A stretch of DNA of 28,584 nt from Clostridia bacterium (lineage in GTDB: Bacteria > Bacillota > Clostridia > Oscillospirales > Acutalibacteraceae): positions 1 through 28,584 of the forward strand of contig CAAFXF010000130.1 of assembly GCA_900766895.1 (NCBI GenBank), read 5' to 3'. The position numbers were made by a program, and so were the translations under genes. Below are positions 14,740-22,649 of the stretch, piece by piece (the stretch's first letter is position 1; every line of letters begins with the position of its first letter). The notes under the pieces were generated by a model that saw only the letters and a program-made list of their open reading frames with translations, was not told the DNA's origin and ran no database searches.

Positions 14740-15028
14740 CGCAATACTCCACAGACAAAATATCGCCCTCAATAACTGCACCGTCGGGGGACAGCTCGTT
14801 TATACAAAGTCCGTTTCCCACAACAAGCAGGCAGTATTTGCCGAGGTTAATTTTTACTCTTTCCCTTTTATACTCGCAGATGCCCTTCAAGCCGTCCACT
14901 ACACATTGAGACGAGCCTATAAGGTGCACGTGAGGGCAGGTGCAATAGCCGATTACTGTTTGGGAATGTTCGTTTTTGCTCATAAAATCACCATAGAATT
15001 TTATGCCAAAGGCCTCAACATTATTCAC
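14732..15028 (-). CDS. yqfC: Sporulation protein YqfC (YabP/YqfC family)
   Basis: This small protein, of up to 98 residues, is partnered with YqfD in spore formers. The recognisable part runs from about 25 to the end: HVHLIGSSQCVVDGLKGICEYKRERVKINL, then the short strands GLCINELSPDGAVIEGDILSVEY typical of the YabP/YqfC fold. Two starts are possible. A GTG at 15028 overlaps the upstream stop as GTGA and suggests translational coupling. An ATG at 14983 would give an 83-residue protein closer to the family core. Neither has a strong ribosome site. The assignment is firm because of the overlap with yqfD. Confidence 0.85.
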   Translation of the reverse strand: MNNVEAFGIKFYGDFMSKNEHSQTVIGYCTCPHVHLIGSSQCVVDGLKGICEYKRERVKINLGKYCLLVVGNGLCINELSPDGAVIEGDILSVEYCGA

Positions 15029-15894
15029 CCGCGACGCTTAAACCACACAACCATTGCAACGGCAATAATGACACAAACGGCGCAGGTAACGGCTGTTCCG
15101 TACGGTGAAGACAAAAGCGGCATATGCCTAAAATTCATACCAAACCAGCCGGTAATGAACGACAAAGGCGCAAATATAACCGTAACAATGGTAAACACCT
15201 TCATATTGTTGTTGAGCCTTAAATCAATGGCAGCCTGATACGCATCGCGAAGCTGAACAATGCTTTCTATCACCATACGCACGCTGTCCCTTTGGTGCTC
15301 AAGCTTATTGTACAAAACATCAAGACATTTGACGTCATCGCTGTCAATTTCAAGCCCCTCCTTAAGCTCACTGACTGCGTCAAGCAGTGTGCCGAAATAA
15401 TTGCTTTTTTCAAGGCAATGCTGTTTTTTGCAATACAGCACTCTGTTAATATCATGACTGTGATTGCCGTCAAGGATTTGCTCCTCAAGTCTTGCAAGCT
15501 CCTGTCGTATTTTTGCAAGTGAGGATTGCTCGCAAATCAGCATTTCATCAAGAAAAAGACAGCACGCCCTAACGCTTGACGGCTCACCTGCACCCCCAAG
15601 CCGCGACAGCATACCCTGCAAAAAGGGAAGACTTTGCTTTGGATTGTCGGGAGTAATAATAAAGGCTCTTTTCCTGATATACATTGTACATTCCTCAAGC
15701 CTCAAAACTGCACAGGCATTGCTTATGCTCACGCCGACCGTCGACGGTACGGTTTTGGGCAAATCAAAAAGTCCTGCCACATCGTTAAGCTCTGCTACAC
15801 TTACGTAGCCGATAACGAAATCGCAGGACCTTGCCTCTTGTATACCGATGCTTTCTACCTCGTCGCGAAATGCGTAAAACATAATAATCAACAC
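15025..15894 (-). CDS. CorA-family magnesium/divalent cation transporter
   Basis: CorA proteins form pentameric membrane channels for Mg2+ or related ions. The signature GMN lies in GWFGMNFRHMP, between a first transmembrane helix (KVFTIVTVIFAPLSFITG) and a second near the C-terminus (AVTCAVCVIIAVAMVVWF). A long alpha-helical cytoplasmic domain precedes them. The length, about 289 residues, is on the short side for CorA. The start is uncertain: TTG at 15894 has AAAGGG 5 nt before it, the first ATG is at 15882, and the frame is open to a GTG at 15936. A promoter placed at 15927-15955 argues for one of the inner starts. The stop overlaps yqfC as GTGA, so the transporter and the two sporulation genes seem to form one unit. 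Confidence 0.85.
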   Translation of the reverse strand: MLIIMFYAFRDEVESIGIQEARSCDFVIGYVSVAELNDVAGLFDLPKTVPSTVGVSISNACAVLRLEECTMYIRKRAFIITPDNPKQSLPFLQGMLSRLGGAGEPSSVRACCLFLDEMLICEQSSLAKIRQELARLEEQILDGNHSHDINRVLYCKKQHCLEKSNYFGTLLDAVSELKEGLEIDSDDVKCLDVLYNKLEHQRDSVRMVIESIVQLRDAYQAAIDLRLNNNMKVFTIVTVIFAPLSFITGWFGMNFRHMPLLSSPYGTAVTCAVCVIIAVAMVVWFKRRG

Positions 15895-15926
15895 AGCCCT
15901 TTTACAAACCGTTACAACACGATTTT

Positions 15927-15955
15927 TTATTATCACCTGTTTTAGTATTCCGCAA
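15927..15955 (-). promoter_or_regulatory. Possible promoter of the corA-like-yqfC-yqfD unit
   Basis: Minus strand TTGCGG (15950-15955), 17-nt spacer, TAATAA (15927-15932). It looks like sigma-A; no clear sigma-E site was found near yqfC. Confidence 0.4.
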
Positions 15956-15964
15956 AATCTAACA

Positions 15965-16489
15965 TTAATAACGTCTGATTACATCTGACAATGCAGAGAA
16001 CAAAACATCCCTGTTAGCTGTAACATCTGCGCTGAACATCACGCCTGTTACGGTATATACGATAAGAGATACCCTTGCCCATTCCACAGTGCCCGGTTGA
16101 ATATTGTTGTTTGTGCAAATTGTGTTAATGGCTGTTTCCTGAAGCTTGTCTGTAAGAGAGACCGCAAGCCTGCTTGACTTATAGTGCTCAACAAAATCCT
16201 GATTGGCTGCAGCCTTATTAAGTATATCATTTACAACAATGCTCGGGTTATTATACACCTGTGCACAGTTTATTGTTGATGCAAATTCCGCAACCGAACG
16301 AACAAGATTTTCCAAAATGGAATTTACACAATCCTCAATGCTTTTATAGTGAAGATAAAACGTGCTTTTGTTGATGCCGGCATCCTTACACACCTTAACA
16401 ACGCGAACATCCTTAACGTCCCTGTCCTTTGTTTGCTCCAAAACGGAAAGCAAGATAGCACGTCTTGTTCTTACAATTCTTTTATCCAT
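15965..16489 (-). CDS. TetR/AcrR-family transcriptional regulator
   Basis: A DNA-binding repressor-type protein of 174 residues. The N-terminal helix-turn-helix spans about 5-50. VVKVCKDAGINKSTFYLHYKSIEDC is the classic TetR recognition-helix region with the FYLHYKS signature. The remaining helices form the ligand and dimer domain, which names no ligand. The ATG at 16489 is chosen because AAGGGG lies 9 nt before it; an ATG at 16498 abuts that site. It sits between the corA-like gene and the G5/3D gene, and is separated from the latter by a terminator. Its target is unknown; no clear operator dyad is seen at its own start. Confidence 0.88.
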   Translation of the reverse strand: MDKRIVRTRRAILLSVLEQTKDRDVKDVRVVKVCKDAGINKSTFYLHYKSIEDCVNSILENLVRSVAEFASTINCAQVYNNPSIVVNDILNKAAANQDFVEHYKSSRLAVSLTDKLQETAINTICTNNNIQPGTVEWARVSLIVYTVTGVMFSADVTANRDVLFSALSDVIRRY

Positions 16490-16510
16490 AATAAGCATCC
16501 CCTTAAAAAG

Positions 16511-16544
16511 CTAAAAACAGCCTTGAACCGAAAAGCTCAAGGCT
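16511..16544 (-). terminator. Terminator after the G5/3D gene
   Basis: Eight-bp stem (16519-16526 with 16537-16544), 10-nt loop, followed on the minus strand by GTTTTTAG. It lies 19 nt after the stop of the 3D-domain gene. Confidence 0.75.
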
Positions 16545-16562
16545 ATCAAAAATTTACCGCAT

Positions 16563-17822
16563 TTACCAGCCGAGGCGTACAATTTCTATCTTACAGTTAC
16601 CTACGCCGAGTCTGTAACATTCCTTATGACCGCCCGGGGTGAAAATATCAATTCTACCCTTGCGTGAAAGACCGCTGCCGCCACGGTCAACTACCGTATA
16701 GTTTTGACCGTCAACATTAATAACCGTGCCGAGAGGCAACCAGTTACATGCAACATAGTACGGATTTTCCATACCGTTTTTGATTTTCTTACCTGATGAT
16801 GTAATTCCTCTTGAATTACCGTTACAGGTTGCACAGGCACAATAGTGACTGTATCTGCCGTCTATTTTTTGGCCTACCTTGTAGCCGTTCTTTGACTTTA
16901 CGCCGTTTGGCTTAACATCCGATGTGTTATTGTCGTTGTCCTTTTTGTCGGACTTCTTTGTCTTTTTGGTGCCGACGATAACCTCCCTGTCGGTTGCTTC
17001 TTTTGTAACGACACGGGAAATTTCTTTTTCTTCCTTTCTCTTGCCGTTAACATACTTAACCTCATAGGTTACCTTAGCCTCACCGTTTTCGCCCTTTGTA
17101 ACAACCTTTGTTTTTCCCTTGGCAAGTGTGCTATCCTTGGTTTCCTTGGTCTTATAAGCAATTGTCTTTGTCTTTTCCTGGGTTTTGTACTCAACTCGCT
17201 TAACCTTAACAGTAAGGTCCTTTGTGAGCCTTGTGTCAAGTGACGGCTCGGTGTAATCGTCCTTGCCGAGCACTACACCGGCATTTGCCAAAAGGTCGGC
17301 AACAGTACCGTTTGTAAGCGCATACTTTGACTTTGTGCCGTCAACAGAAAGTGTTACATACTCTGTTGCTCTGACGGTCAATACCATACCGTCAATAATC
17401 TGTGTGTTGAGGCTGTAATTAATCTTATCGTCGTCCTTAACTGTGATGCCGATTTCTGCAAGAGCCTCGCCGACTGTACAAGAGTAAACCTCGTACGCTG
17501 TAATGCTACCCTCAAATTCTACATAAAGGGTTTTAATTCTGTTTACTACAATGCTGCCACCCTCGGATTCCTTAAAATCGGTAATGTCCAGCTTGTCACC
17601 GGCAGAAAGTGAAATTCCTGCTTGCTTGAGAATCTCGATAGGTTCCGTCTCAGATGTAGTTACTGCAATGGTTCTTGTTGAGTCAACAATGCTGACGCTG
17701 TAATCATCAGAGGTCTGTGCATATGCAGAGCCTGTGAAAATTGTTACAAGAAGAACAACTGCAATTACTATTGCCGACAGCTTCTTAAGTGAAGACTTGC
17801 CTGCAAATGATTGGTTAGTCAT
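16563..17822 (-). CDS. Exported cell-wall protein with DUF348 repeats, G5 and 3D domains (YabE/Rpf-like)
   Basis: Residues 1-36 form a signal peptide (basic start, hydrophobic 15-30, AYA before the cut). Three DUF348-type repeats follow at about 40-95, 96-152 and 153-210, then a G5 domain at about 212-282 (KTKTIAYKTKE...). A Lys/Asp/Asn-rich linker covers about 285-320, and a C-terminal 3D domain about 325-419. In related proteins (Bacillus YabE, YocH; resuscitation-promoting-factor analogues) the 3D domain is a lytic-transglycosylase-like fold acting on peptidoglycan. Of the three aspartates that name the domain, the last two are seen in VVDRGGSG and GRIDIF. The first position reads ACNWLPLGT rather than the usual xxDPxxIPLGT. 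Extra cysteines (CACATC near 333-338) suggest a metal site or disulfides. AAGGAG lies 7 nt before the ATG. Confidence 0.9.
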   Translation of the reverse strand: MTNQSFAGKSSLKKLSAIVIAVVLLVTIFTGSAYAQTSDDYSVSIVDSTRTIAVTTSETEPIEILKQAGISLSAGDKLDITDFKESEGGSIVVNRIKTLYVEFEGSITAYEVYSCTVGEALAEIGITVKDDDKINYSLNTQIIDGMVLTVRATEYVTLSVDGTKSKYALTNGTVADLLANAGVVLGKDDYTEPSLDTRLTKDLTVKVKRVEYKTQEKTKTIAYKTKETKDSTLAKGKTKVVTKGENGEAKVTYEVKYVNGKRKEEKEISRVVTKEATDREVIVGTKKTKKSDKKDNDNNTSDVKPNGVKSKNGYKVGQKIDGRYSHYCACATCNGNSRGITSSGKKIKNGMENPYYVACNWLPLGTVINVDGQNYTVVDRGGSGLSRKGRIDIFTPGGHKECYRLGVGNCKIEIVRLGW

Positions 17823-17902
17823 CTTAAATCTCCTTTAATCTTAACAAGTGAATTTGGCAAATATGTTATTCGCCTAATATCATTTTGTCACGAACGGTGC
17901 CT

Positions 17903-17930
17903 ATTATAGCAGTTTTTAACAACGAGTCAA
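17903..17930 (-). promoter_or_regulatory. Strong promoter of the G5/3D gene
   Basis: Minus strand TTGACT (17925-17930), 16-nt spacer, perfect TATAAT (17903-17908). The leader is about 75 nt and does not match a c-di-AMP (ydaO) riboswitch. Confidence 0.75.
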
Positions 17931-17964
17931 GTTTGAAATGCATTTGCTTTTGTGTAAAATTAAC

Positions 17965-17999
17965 AAAAGGTTACAGCCGTAATATTGCTGTAACCTTTT
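17965..17999 (-). terminator. Strong hairpin terminator downstream of pcrA
   Basis: Perfect 13-bp stem (17965-17977 with 17987-17999) and 9-nt loop, with A/T tails on both sides. It ends transcription coming from pcrA, 315 nt after its stop, before the G5/3D promoter. Confidence 0.75.
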
Positions 18000-18001
18000 T
18001 T

Positions 18002-18315
18002 GTGTCCATATATTGTGGTTCTACATTTTAACACTTTAGCGAACTAAATCAATATTTTGGTCAGGGTGACAAACTTGTCACAATTAAATTTGATTTTGTA
18101 ACTTTTTTGCACTGTAAAAATTTGGAAATCACAACATATTGTGTGTTTTTGCAAAAATCATTATTTTTATTTCCACATATAGAATTTCGCAAAATATTTG
18201 ATTGACAAGGATTTAACAAACTTTTGTGCGAATTTTATTTTTGCTTTTTCGTGCCATATAATTATAATATATAAATTATATACATTATATAACTCGATAT
18301 AACTCGCAACAAAAC
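18002..18315. other. AT-rich intergenic region downstream of pcrA with several small dyads
   Basis: No protein gene is seen. It holds a perfect dyad GTGACAA-AC-TTGTCAC (18066-18081), a second dyad CACAA-CATA-TTGTG near 18133-18146, and a very AT-rich tract near 18255-18300. A minus-strand promoter candidate is TTGATT (18047-18052), 16 nt, TAAAAT (18025-18030). With the hairpin at 17965-17999 this would give an RNA of about 60 nt. Confidence 0.4.
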
Positions 18316-20598
18316 TCACATTTTCTTTAGCTTAGCGTAATTTGCCATAAGCTTTTTGGTGCCTACCTTATCGAAGGCGATTTCCAAAAGGGTGTCGTTT
18401 GCCATTGGCTTTGCAGAAAGAATGACGCCTGTGCCAAACGATGCGTGGCGAACTGTGTCACCCACCGCGTAGCTCTCGGTTGGTGTGTTTTGCCTATCGG
18501 TGCCAACCTGTCCAAAGGAGTGTGCGGCGGTTGAGCTTCGCCTTGCATCCCCGATAGGAGTTGAACGGCTGTATTTGTACGGCTTTGCCGGTGAGCCGAA
18601 ATGGTTAAGATAGCTACTGTCAGATGAGCCGTAGCCTGCACCGGCTCTGACTGTTTTGTCCTCGGTAACACTTGACGGTATTTCAGCAACGAAGCGTGAA
18701 AGCTTGTTACGGCTTGTTGTACCGTAAAGCATACGCTGACGGGCAGAAACAAGGTAAAGCCTCTCGCGTGCGCGGGTTATACCCACATAAGCAAGACGGC
18801 GCTCCTCCTCCAAATCCTCGTCACTGTACATACTTTGGCTGCCCGGGAATATTCCTTCCTCCATACCCGGAATGAACACAACAGGGAATTCAAGTCCCTT
18901 TGCGGAATGCAAGGTCATAAGCACAACGCTGTCCTCATCCTCGTTGTAGGAATCGATGTCGGATACAAGGGCAACATCCTCAAGGAAGGTCTGAAGGGTA
19001 AAATCCTCATCCTCCTCCTGATACTTAACAAACATAGATGAAAGCTCCTGAACGTTTGCCTTTCTGTCCTCCGCCTTGGTTGGATCATCCTCGTCAAGAT
19101 AAGCAAAGTATTCGGTTTGCTCAAGGATTTCCTGAAGCAAATCATTAACGCTCATACCGTCCTCAAGGCTCTGACGAAAGCCGTTAATCATATCGCAAAA
19201 TGCCTTTAGCTTACCAGCGCTCCTTTGCGTTTTGGCAAACTCGTCCGCCTGCTGACACACCTCAAAGGCTGTCATTTTATTGGCAGCGGCAATCTCTAAA
19301 ATATAATTAACCATAGTATCGCCTATGCCACGCTTTGGTGTGTTGATAATACGCTGAAGCCTTACATTATCGGCAGGGTTATTGATAAGTGCAAAATAGG
19401 ACACAATGTCCTTAATTTCCTTGCGGTCAAAGAAACGGTTTCCGCCGATAATTCTATACGAAATACCCGACTTTGCCATCATTATTTCTATATTTCGGCT
19501 TTGCGCGTTCATCCTGTACAAAACAGCATGGTCCTTGTAGCTTCTGCCGTTTTTAACGTTTTCGTTAATTTGGTCAATGATGAACTGTGCCTCGTCGAGC
19601 TCGCTGTCGGCCGTATATAGAACAACCTTGTCGCCGTCCTTGCCTGCATAGGAATACAGCCTTTTGTCTGCAAGCCTTGTTGTATTGTTGGCAATGACGG
19701 AATTTGCGGCATCAAGAATGTTTTGCATAGAACGGTAATTTTCTGCAAGCTCAAGCTGAATAACCTTTACGCCCTCGCTTTCGTACCGTTCCTTAAAGCG
19801 CATAATGTTTTCTATGGTAGCACCGCGAAAACGGTAAATGCTTTGGTCGTCATCACCTACAACACAAATGTTGTGCCACTCGCCCGCAAGCAAATATGTA
19901 AGCACATACTGTGCATACGAGGTATCCTGATACTCGTCAACAATAATATACTTAAACTGATGCTGATAGGTTTCGAGCACGTCGGGATTTTCCTTAAGCA
20001 AGCGAACAGTGTTGAAAATCATATCGTCAAAATCCATTGCATCACTACGCAAAAGCTCCTGCTGATACTCGCGATAGCACTCGGCAATCTTTGATTTTCT
20101 GAAGTCGTTTTTATTTGTATGCTTATATTCTCTTGGGTCAATAAGGCTGTCCTTGGCGTGACTGATTTCTGCCAAAATTGAACGGTGGTTCAAAAATTTG
20201 TCATCAATGCCAAGCGACTTTTGCACTCGCTTCATAACACGCTTTTGGTCATCCGTGTCATAAATGGTAAAGTGCTGTGTATAGCCGAGCCTGTCGCCAA
20301 AGCGACGAAGCATACGACTGCACATACTGTGAAATGTTTGTGCCCAAATATCGTTCGCCTCGGCACCAATGGTATTTTCAAGCCTTTCCTTAAGCTCGCC
20401 TGCCGCCTTATTGGTAAAGGTAATGGCAAGCACCTGCCAAGGACGAGCATAGCCGTCCCTGATAATATGCTCTATTCTTTTTACAACAGTTGCCGTTTTG
20501 CCTGTGCCGGCGCCTGCCACAACAAGCACAGCTCCGTCAACAGTATCAATAACCTGTTGCTGTTGTGCATTTGGTTTTACTGCGTCTTTATTACTCAT
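18316..20598 (-). CDS. pcrA: ATP-dependent DNA helicase PcrA (UvrD/Rep superfamily 1)
   Basis: PcrA is a 3'-5' helicase of Gram-positive bacteria. It clears stalled complexes and removes recombination intermediates, and it acts in excision repair and plasmid replication. Walker A GAGTGKT is at 29-35, preceded by the Q-motif region (NAQQQQVID). Walker B VDEYQDTS and motif III GDDDQSIYRFRGA follow. Motifs IV-VI appear as LAENYRS, VVLMTLHSAKGLEFPVVFIPG and YVGITRARERLYL. The C-terminal 50 residues (GDTVRHASFGTGVI...) form the small Tudor-like domain that contacts RNA polymerase in PcrA. The full length of 760 residues is typical. GGAG lies 6 nt before the ATG. No promoter fits the 60-nt gap after oadB, although a weak one overlaps the end of oadB. 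Confidence 0.96.
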   Translation of the reverse strand: MSNKDAVKPNAQQQQVIDTVDGAVLVVAGAGTGKTATVVKRIEHIIRDGYARPWQVLAITFTNKAAGELKERLENTIGAEANDIWAQTFHSMCSRMLRRFGDRLGYTQHFTIYDTDDQKRVMKRVQKSLGIDDKFLNHRSILAEISHAKDSLIDPREYKHTNKNDFRKSKIAECYREYQQELLRSDAMDFDDMIFNTVRLLKENPDVLETYQHQFKYIIVDEYQDTSYAQYVLTYLLAGEWHNICVVGDDDQSIYRFRGATIENIMRFKERYESEGVKVIQLELAENYRSMQNILDAANSVIANNTTRLADKRLYSYAGKDGDKVVLYTADSELDEAQFIIDQINENVKNGRSYKDHAVLYRMNAQSRNIEIMMAKSGISYRIIGGNRFFDRKEIKDIVSYFALINNPADNVRLQRIINTPKRGIGDTMVNYILEIAAANKMTAFEVCQQADEFAKTQRSAGKLKAFCDMINGFRQSLEDGMSVNDLLQEILEQTEYFAYLDEDDPTKAEDRKANVQELSSMFVKYQEEDEDFTLQTFLEDVALVSDIDSYNEDEDSVVLMTLHSAKGLEFPVVFIPGMEEGIFPGSQSMYSDEDLEEERRLAYVGITRARERLYLVSARQRMLYGTTSRNKLSRFVAEIPSSVTEDKTVRAGAGYGSSDSSYLNHFGSPAKPYKYSRSTPIGDARRSSTAAHSFGQVGTDRQNTPTESYAVGDTVRHASFGTGVILSAKPMANDTLLEIAFDKVGTKKLMANYAKLKKM

Positions 20599-20612
20599 AT
20601 AAATCTCCGTAC

Positions 20613-20645
20613 AGTCAACAAAAGGGACGAATGTGTCGCCCCTTT
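20613..20645 (-). terminator. Hairpin between oadB and pcrA (terminator or leader structure)
   Basis: An imperfect stem of 6 bp plus 3 bp with one mismatch spans 20620-20645, with TTTT at the minus-strand end. It probably ends the oadG-oadB transcript. A weak promoter upstream on the same strand (CTTACA 20672-20677, 16 nt, TATAAA 20650-20655) would place the hairpin inside a pcrA leader instead. Confidence 0.45.
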
Positions 20646-20659
20646 AATCTTTATAAAAA

Positions 20660-21880
20660 TTAGCCTAAAAGTGTAAGAAGTACACCTGCTGCTACCGCAC
20701 TGCCGATAACGCCTGAAACGTTTGGTCCCATTGCGTGCATAAGCAGGAAGTTTGACGGGTTCTCCTGCTGACCGACCTTTTGTGACACACGAGCTGCCAT
20801 AGGAACAGCCGATACACCTGCCGAGCCGATGAGCGGATTGATTTTGCCCTTTGTCAAAACATACAAAAGCTTACCGAAAAGTACACCGCCTGCTGTACCG
20901 CAAGCAAATGCAATCAAGCCGAGAAGTACAATCTTCAAGGTGTTAAAGTTAAGGAAGGATTGTGCAGATGTTGTTGCACCAACCGACAGGCCAAGAAGAA
21001 TTGTTACAATATTCATAAGCTCATTTTGAGCAGCCTTTGCAATACGCTCGGTCTGTCCGCTTTCCTTAAGCAAGTTACCGAGCATAAGCATACCGACAAG
21101 TACGCCTGCGTCCGGAAGAAGAAGAGAAACGATAACCGTTACCATAATAGGGAACAAAATCTTTTCTGTCTTTGATACGGGACGAAGGTTGCCCATAACA
21201 ACGCTACGCTCCTTCTTTGTTGTAAGAGCCTTCATAATAGGAGGCTGAATTACAGGAACCAGAGCCATATAGCTATATGCCGCAACGGCAATTGTGCCAA
21301 GCATTGCAGGAGCAAGCTTTGAGGTTACGAAAATAGCCGTCGGTCCGTCGGCGCCGCCGATGATAGCGATTGAGCCTGCCTCATTCGGAGCGAAGCCCAA
21401 AACAATAGCGATAATATATGCCGCAAAAATACCGAGCTGTGCCGCAGCACCGAGTACAAAAGAAATAGGGTTTGCAATAAGTGATGTGAAATCGGTCATT
21501 GAGCCGATGCCGAGGAAGATAAGCGGTGGATAAATACCCGCCTTAACTCCGAAGTAAAGAAAATCCATTAATCCCGGAGTCAGCGTTGCGCCCGTTACCT
21601 CGTCTACCGCTCTGCCCGCCATAAGATCAATAAAGCCCTGTATATCGTGGTACTGCACCGCAAGGTTTGCACCGGGCAGGTTTGCAAGAAGCATACCGAA
21701 CGCAATAGGAATCATAAGCAATGGCTCAAAGCCCTTTTTGATGCCCAACCACAAAAAGAAGAAGGCAACAATAAGCATAATCAGGTTTTTGTATCCGCCG
21801 TCTGCGGTAAAGAAGTAAGCATAGCCACTGTTGGCAAGGATGCTTTTAATAACTTCCCATACACCCATTAATATTTCCAT
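20660..21880 (-). CDS. Sodium-translocating carboxylic acid decarboxylase, beta subunit (OadB/MmdB/GcdB type)
   Basis: The beta subunit is the membrane channel that decarboxylates carboxybiotin and pumps Na+ outward. The 406-residue protein is very hydrophobic, with about ten helices. Family motifs are GGYKNLIMLIVAFFFLWLGI near the start, then GSIAIIGGADGPTAIF with the conserved Asp that binds Na+. Next come SAQSFLNFNTLKIVLLG, GSAGVSAVPMAARVSQKVG and the C-terminal HAMGPNVSGVIGSAVAAGV. Length is typical. AAGGAGG lies 12 nt before the ATG, rather far. It follows the gamma-type subunit by 18 nt. No carboxyltransferase alpha subunit or biotin carrier is in the window, so the acid used (oxaloacetate, methylmalonyl-CoA or glutaconyl-CoA) cannot be named. 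Confidence 0.95.
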   Translation of the reverse strand: MEILMGVWEVIKSILANSGYAYFFTADGGYKNLIMLIVAFFFLWLGIKKGFEPLLMIPIAFGMLLANLPGANLAVQYHDIQGFIDLMAGRAVDEVTGATLTPGLMDFLYFGVKAGIYPPLIFLGIGSMTDFTSLIANPISFVLGAAAQLGIFAAYIIAIVLGFAPNEAGSIAIIGGADGPTAIFVTSKLAPAMLGTIAVAAYSYMALVPVIQPPIMKALTTKKERSVVMGNLRPVSKTEKILFPIMVTVIVSLLLPDAGVLVGMLMLGNLLKESGQTERIAKAAQNELMNIVTILLGLSVGATTSAQSFLNFNTLKIVLLGLIAFACGTAGGVLFGKLLYVLTKGKINPLIGSAGVSAVPMAARVSQKVGQQENPSNFLLMHAMGPNVSGVIGSAVAAGVLLTLLG

Positions 21881-21898
21881 AAAACAAATAATCCTCCT

Positions 21899-22339
21899 TT
21901 AGAACGGTCTTGTATTGTCCGCCACAGCCGCCTGTGCCCAAGGATTACGGGTTGTGATAGGACTACCTGTTTTTTTGGTAATAGAACGAACAACTCCTGC
22001 ACCGCCGTCCATTGCGTAAACCGCCGCACTGATTGCCGCAACAACCTCTTGAGGAATTCCGTCCTCAACAACAGGTGCCGGTGCACTTGCAGGTGTAGGT
22101 GTCGGTGCCGAGGCAGACACCTTTGACAAATTAGCCTGCATTTCGCTTTGTATTTTTTTGGCTTCCTTTTTCTTTGCCCTTGCCTGTGACACAGACATAA
22201 TTTTGCCAAACGCAAAGAATACGAGGATGAGCACTAAAAGTGTTCCGAGAACGATGCCGATACCGCCGATAACTACGGTGAGAGTAAAGGCAAGAGATCT
22301 GTCGGGAACAACGTTAGTTGCCATAGTAATTATATCCAT
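21899..22339 (-). CDS. Sodium-pump decarboxylase gamma/delta subunit (OadG family)
   Basis: This small subunit anchors and assembles the decarboxylase complex. The 146-residue protein has one N-terminal membrane helix (about 17-43), then a charged stretch (RAKKKEAKKIQSEMQ). An Ala/Pro-rich linker (about 75-92) follows, and a C-terminal segment PQEVVAAISAAVYAM that ends in RNPWAQAAVADNTRPF. That ending is characteristic of OadG-like subunits. GAGGAG lies 9 nt before the ATG. It precedes the beta subunit in the same unit, under a promoter at 22376-22404. The Ala/Pro linker alone could suggest a biotin carrier, but there is no biotinylation motif (AMKM). Confidence 0.88.
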   Translation of the reverse strand: MDIITMATNVVPDRSLAFTLTVVIGGIGIVLGTLLVLILVFFAFGKIMSVSQARAKKKEAKKIQSEMQANLSKVSASAPTPTPASAPAPVVEDGIPQEVVAAISAAVYAMDGGAGVVRSITKKTGSPITTRNPWAQAAVADNTRPF

Positions 22340-22375
22340 ACAGCAATACTCCTCTATTATAATTTATCTTAAATC

Positions 22376-22404
22376 ATTATATAGCATTACCAACCATTTT
22401 TCAA
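22376..22404 (-). promoter_or_regulatory. Promoter of the sodium-pump unit
   Basis: Minus strand TTGAAA (22399-22404), 17-nt spacer, perfect TATAAT (22376-22381). It is back to back with the promoter of the 44-residue peptide gene, the two -35 boxes being 34 nt apart. Confidence 0.75.
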
Positions 22405-22437
22405 CAATTATTTTACAGAAAAAAATTAAATTTGGTA

Positions 22438-22466
22438 TTGATTTTACGAGCAAAAGTGTTTATAAT
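22438..22466 (+). promoter_or_regulatory. Promoter of the 44-residue peptide gene
   Basis: TTGATT (22438-22443), 17-nt spacer, perfect TATAAT (22461-22466). The leader is about 20 nt and contains GGAGGTG (22484-22490). Confidence 0.75.
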
Positions 22467-22494
22467 AATATTATCGATCCTATGGAGGTGGATT

Positions 22495-22629
22495 ATGAGC
22501 AAGGAAGCACTTATTATTGCAATTCTTGTTGCACTTATTATCCTTTGGTTTACCGAAACACTCGGTATGCACAAAACCTCACGTATTCTTTCGGGAGCGA
22601 TTGATTTAGGTTTCGCAGTATTGCGTTGA
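22495..22629 (+). CDS. Small single-pass membrane protein of 44 residues, function unknown
   Basis: I do not recognise a family. The protein starts MSKEALIIAILVALIILWF, giving one membrane helix at about 5-21, followed by a short amphipathic tail with HKTSR and ending in GFAVLR. The expression signals are unusually complete: a near-consensus promoter, GGAGGTG 4 nt before the ATG, and a strong terminator right after. That makes a real gene likely despite its size. A frame extends upstream to 22432, but that start would lie before the promoter. It is transcribed away from the sodium-pump unit and toward birA. It could be a regulator of a membrane complex, a stress peptide or a type I toxin-like peptide; none of these is shown. 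Confidence 0.7.
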   Translation: MSKEALIIAILVALIILWFTETLGMHKTSRILSGAIDLGFAVLR

Positions 22630-22649
22630 CAATACTTATCTTGATAATT

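Noticed and set aside
17823..17900. c-di-AMP (ydaO) riboswitch before the G5/3D gene
   Set aside because: The leader is only about 75 nt and lacks the conserved GC-rich blocks of that class.
20613..20618. TTGACT upstream of pcrA as a -35 box
   Set aside because: It is only about 15 nt before the start codon, leaving no room for a -10 box.
21899..22339. Biotin carrier protein reading of the OadG-like gene
   Set aside because: It has an Ala/Pro-rich linker but no AMKM biotinylation motif, and its NTRPF ending fits the OadG family.
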